This document shows, piece after piece, positions 62,237 through 64,000 of a stretch of 64,000 bases of DNA. The stretch covers positions 682,001 through 746,000 of the forward strand of contig NZ_CP046455.1 of NCBI RefSeq assembly GCF_009734425.1. Direction: 5' to 3'. Position 1 is the first letter of the stretch, and every line of letters starts with the position of its first letter. Made by a program: the position numbers and the translations under genes. Under the pieces are notes generated by a model. The model worked only from the letters and a program-made list of their open reading frames with translations. It had not been told where the DNA came from and did not search any database. This DNA comes from Corynebacterium occultum (GTDB lineage Bacteria > Actinomycetota > Actinomycetes > Mycobacteriales > Mycobacteriaceae).

Positions 62237-63081
62237 TACCAGCAGACCGGACAACGACGATGCGGCTCCAACACCCCGGAAGAATCCTCACTATGAGGAT
62301 CAACCTCCAGGATGAGACCCGGCGAAAGAGAAGTGCGGGGCGCGCCGGGTGGGGTCAGATCCCGGCCGCTGAGACGCTGCGCCAGGGCGATGAGTTTAGC
62401 TGCGGTGGCGGCCAGGGTCAGCGGATCCGGGCGGGGTGGGCCACCCGGAAGCTGGCTGAGCGTGGGATACCACCGTCCATCGGTCTCGGCGCGGTGCAGA
62501 TCCAGACACATCGGGCAGGGGCCCCGGCCCTTGATGCGTAACGGACCGATCAGCCCCCGCCCATCCAGGATCGCCGCCGGCACCCAGGTGTGGGCGAAAC
62601 GGGCGAGCAGGGGAGCCATGGTGCGCGAATGTGCCAGCCGATCCACCACCAGCACCGGCGCCTCCACCTCCGCATGGGAGAGATAGGAATATTCCGATTC
62701 GCCGCGTAAGGGGGCGCGCACCGAAATTCCCGCGGCCTCCGCCAATGCCCTGGCCTGCTGTGCCAGGGGGCTGCGTCCCAGCATGATCAGGGTGCCCCCG
62801 GGCGGGCGGATGAGAATCCGGTAGGCCACCAGGTCCGCCAGGATGCTTTTCGACGCCGCGGGTGAGAAACCCAGCGCGTTGATCCGCCGCTCCAGCTCCC
62901 GGGCCTTGACCGGCTGTCGGGCCGCCAGCATCGTGGTGGCCAACCCCGGGGCCTTCTCCGTCTCAATGACCCCCGCCCGGGTGGCATCCACCCCGAATTG
63001 CAGGGCACCTGCACCCCTGAGGAAAACATGCGCCCCCGGCGCCAACATCAGTTCATCCATATCCTCCCCCCGGGAAGTCAT
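62230..63081 (-). CDS. TOMM precursor leader-binding-like protein (cyclodehydratase E1-like), orphan
   Basis: A 283-residue protein. FLRGAGALQFGVDATRAGVIE opens a leader-peptide-binding-like part; the centre has PPGGTLIMLGRSPLAQQ and a weak nucleotide-binding look; GRGPCPMCLDLHRAETDGRW with a C-terminal RRCPVCWYY gives two CxxC pairs for zinc. This is the pattern of E1-like partners of YcaO cyclodehydratases in thiazole/oxazole peptide pathways. No YcaO, precursor or dehydrogenase gene is nearby. Start ATG 63081 with a possible -10 nearby; MDELM at 63060 is the alternative. Confidence 0.72.
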   Translation of the reverse strand: MTSRGEDMDELMLAPGAHVFLRGAGALQFGVDATRAGVIETEKAPGLATTMLAARQPVKARELERRINALGFSPAASKSILADLVAYRILIRPPGGTLIMLGRSPLAQQARALAEAAGISVRAPLRGESEYSYLSHAEVEAPVLVVDRLAHSRTMAPLLARFAHTWVPAAILDGRGLIGPLRIKGRGPCPMCLDLHRAETDGRWYPTLSQLPGGPPRPDPLTLAATAAKLIALAQRLSGRDLTPPGAPRTSLSPGLILEVDPHSEDSSGVLEPHRRCPVCWYY

Positions 63082-63088
63082 TGCACCA

Positions 63089-63098
63089 CAGTTAGACT
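63089..63098. promoter_or_regulatory. Overlapping divergent -10 region
   Basis: CAGTTAGACT gives a plus-strand TAGACT (63093-63098) 8 bases before ATG 63107, and a minus-strand TAACTG (63094-63089) 7 bases before ATG 63081. Neither gene has a ribosome site, so both mRNAs may be leaderless. Confidence 0.4.
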
Positions 63099-63106
63099 CA
63101 GGTGTC

Positions 63107-63604
63107 ATGGCATCCCCGGAAATTGAAGTGATCCGCTCCACCAGGCGCACTCGCACCGCCCAGGCCCGGCTGGTGGGGGAGAAGATCGAGGTTCGGATCC
63201 CCGCCCGCATGAGCCAGGCGGATGAGCAGCAGGTGGTGGCCGACCTGGTGGCCAAGGTGCAGCGCAAAACCACCTCCAGCCGCAGCTCAGATGAGCAGCT
63301 GCTGGTCAGGGCCGAGGAACTCAACCGGCAGGTGCTGCGCGGGCAGGCCCGGATCGGTTCGATCCGTTTCGTGTCCAACCAGCAGCAGCGCTGGGGATCC
63401 TGTTCCCTCGCCACCGCCGATATCCGGCTCTCCGATCGGCTCCGCAAGGTGCCTGACTATGTCCTGGATGCGGTGATCGTCCACGAACTCACCCACACCT
63501 TCATCAGCGGTGGGCACACCCCCGAGTTCTGGGAATGGGCGGATAAGGTGCCCCAGGCGGAACGCGCCAAGGGCTACCTGGAGGCCTACCAGCGTTTCGG
63601 CTAG
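63107..63604 (+). CDS. YgjP-type (DUF45/SprT-like) metallopeptidase
   Basis: A 165-residue soluble metallopeptidase-like protein. The core is QQRWGSCSLATADIRLS, then VIVHELTHTFISGGHTPEFW, with HExxH and the third His ligand 9 residues later. This is the YgjP/M48-like family. Basic N terminus (RSTRRTRTAQARL) may bind nucleic acid. Start ATG 63107. Its stop overlaps the following convergent gene by 4 bases. Confidence 0.83.
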   Translation: MASPEIEVIRSTRRTRTAQARLVGEKIEVRIPARMSQADEQQVVADLVAKVQRKTTSSRSSDEQLLVRAEELNRQVLRGQARIGSIRFVSNQQQRWGSCSLATADIRLSDRLRKVPDYVLDAVIVHELTHTFISGGHTPEFWEWADKVPQAERAKGYLEAYQRFG

Positions 63605-64000
63605 TTTTCGCCGTCCTTGTCGTCTTCGTCCTTCTTGTCTTCGTCCTGTTCCTTGAGCATCTCTTCAAGGCGGTTGATCTCGGCGATCGGGTCGAAACCA
63701 TCGACCTCACCGTCATCAAGCAGACCATCGATGAACTGGGCGGGCTTATCCAGGTCACCGGCTGCCGGCAGGAAGTCCGGGTGATCCCAGACCGCGTCAC
63801 GACGCTGCTGACCCACCGCCTGATCCACCCGACGCCACAGCTCCATCGCCTCGGCGACCTTCGGGGCGGCGAACTCAATGCCGACGACCTTGGCGAAGGC
63901 CTGCTCGGCGGAACCCCCGGTGGCACGGCGGCGACGCCACGCCTCATTCAGGGCATTGGTGGTGGGGATCCGCTCACCCATCGCCTTGGTGACCACGAAC
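63601..64000 (-). CDS. C-terminal part of a zinc-dependent metalloprotease (DUF2342 family), runs off the right edge
   Basis: The last 132 codons of a gene that begins beyond the window. GERIPTTNALNEAWRRRRAT and GGSAEQAFAKVVGIE, then AMELWRRVDQAVG and DAVWDHPDFLPAAGDLDKP, are the conserved end of the actinobacterial DUF2342 metalloproteases (Rv3195-like). The tail (EEMLKEQDEDKKDEDDKDG) is highly charged. The HExxH site would lie in the missing part. Confidence 0.85.
   Translation of the reverse strand, partial: FVVTKAMGERIPTTNALNEAWRRRRATGGSAEQAFAKVVGIEFAAPKVAEAMELWRRVDQAVGQQRRDAVWDHPDFLPAAGDLDKPAQFIDGLLDDGEVDGFDPIAEINRLEEMLKEQDEDKKDEDDKDGEN

Noticed and set aside
1..64000. tRNA, rRNA, CRISPR arrays, prophage or replication origin
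   Set aside because: No cloverleaf-type sequences, repeat-spacer arrays, phage structural genes or DnaA box clusters were recognised on reading through; a covariance-model scan could still reveal a small RNA.

Overview
The window is high-G+C actinobacterial DNA and, by gene content and order, comes from a Corynebacterium-type member of the Mycobacteriales. The order rmlD-wbbL-manC-whiB2-DUF3499-manB-tobH-manA-sahH-tmk-mtrA-mtrB-lpqB-comF-hpf-secA1, then desaturase/reductase, rsgA-aroA, sigH-rshA, whiB1, rhlE, adnA-adnB, K+ channel, nudC, uvrD2 matches the arrangement I recall for the Rv3268 to Rv3195 segment of Mycobacterium tuberculosis and the corresponding C. glutamicum region. The species cannot be named from the sequence alone.

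Layout. Positions 1-2918: the start of a probable alpha/beta hydrolase, a solute-binding-like lipoprotein coupled to a CDF-type transporter, a rhodanese protein and a TIGR03089 protein. Positions 2919-13432: accessory DNA between genes that are neighbours in relatives. It holds a cytoplasmic Gmad2-LysM protein, a nuclease-helicase of the DUF2075/Schlafen-group-3 type, a decayed IS630 element, a Baeyer-Villiger-type monooxygenase plus esterase with a divergent ATPase-LuxR regulator, and a TspO protein. Positions 13433-24242: envelope synthesis (LCP ligase, rhamnose and mannose pathways, rhamnosyltransferase), with a WhiB2-type regulator. Positions 24347-31681: S-adenosylhomocysteine hydrolase, dTMP kinase, the MtrAB-LpqB signalling operon, a ComF-like protein and the ribosome hibernation factor.

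Positions 31825-45710: SecA1, several small conserved actinobacterial proteins, a DUF222-HNH protein, the DesA3-type desaturase with its reductase, a ClC transporter, RsgA, AroA, SRAP and YbaK proteins, SigH with its zinc anti-sigma factor, a 24-residue ribosomal protein gene (bL37) and a WhiB1-type regulator. An intact IS982-type element (46133-47150) separates the whiB1 upstream region from the next genes. Positions 47162-64000: a membrane protein, an Rv3212-like protein, a DEAD-box helicase, DUF3107, DUF3152 and TIGR02569 proteins, the AdnAB helicase-nuclease, a TrkA-type K+ channel, NudC, UvrD2, an orphan TOMM leader-binding-like protein, a YgjP-type metallopeptidase and the end of a zinc metalloprotease gene.

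Most notable points: mtrB appears to start at ATT; AdnA lacks the Walker A lysine; the monooxygenase lacks the fingerprint histidine; the whiB1-type gene has a perfect CRP/GlxR operator upstream; aroA and the SRAP gene appear to be divergent leaderless genes sharing one -10 element; and the accessory region carries a candidate stand-alone defence gene. No rRNA, tRNA or CRISPR array was seen.
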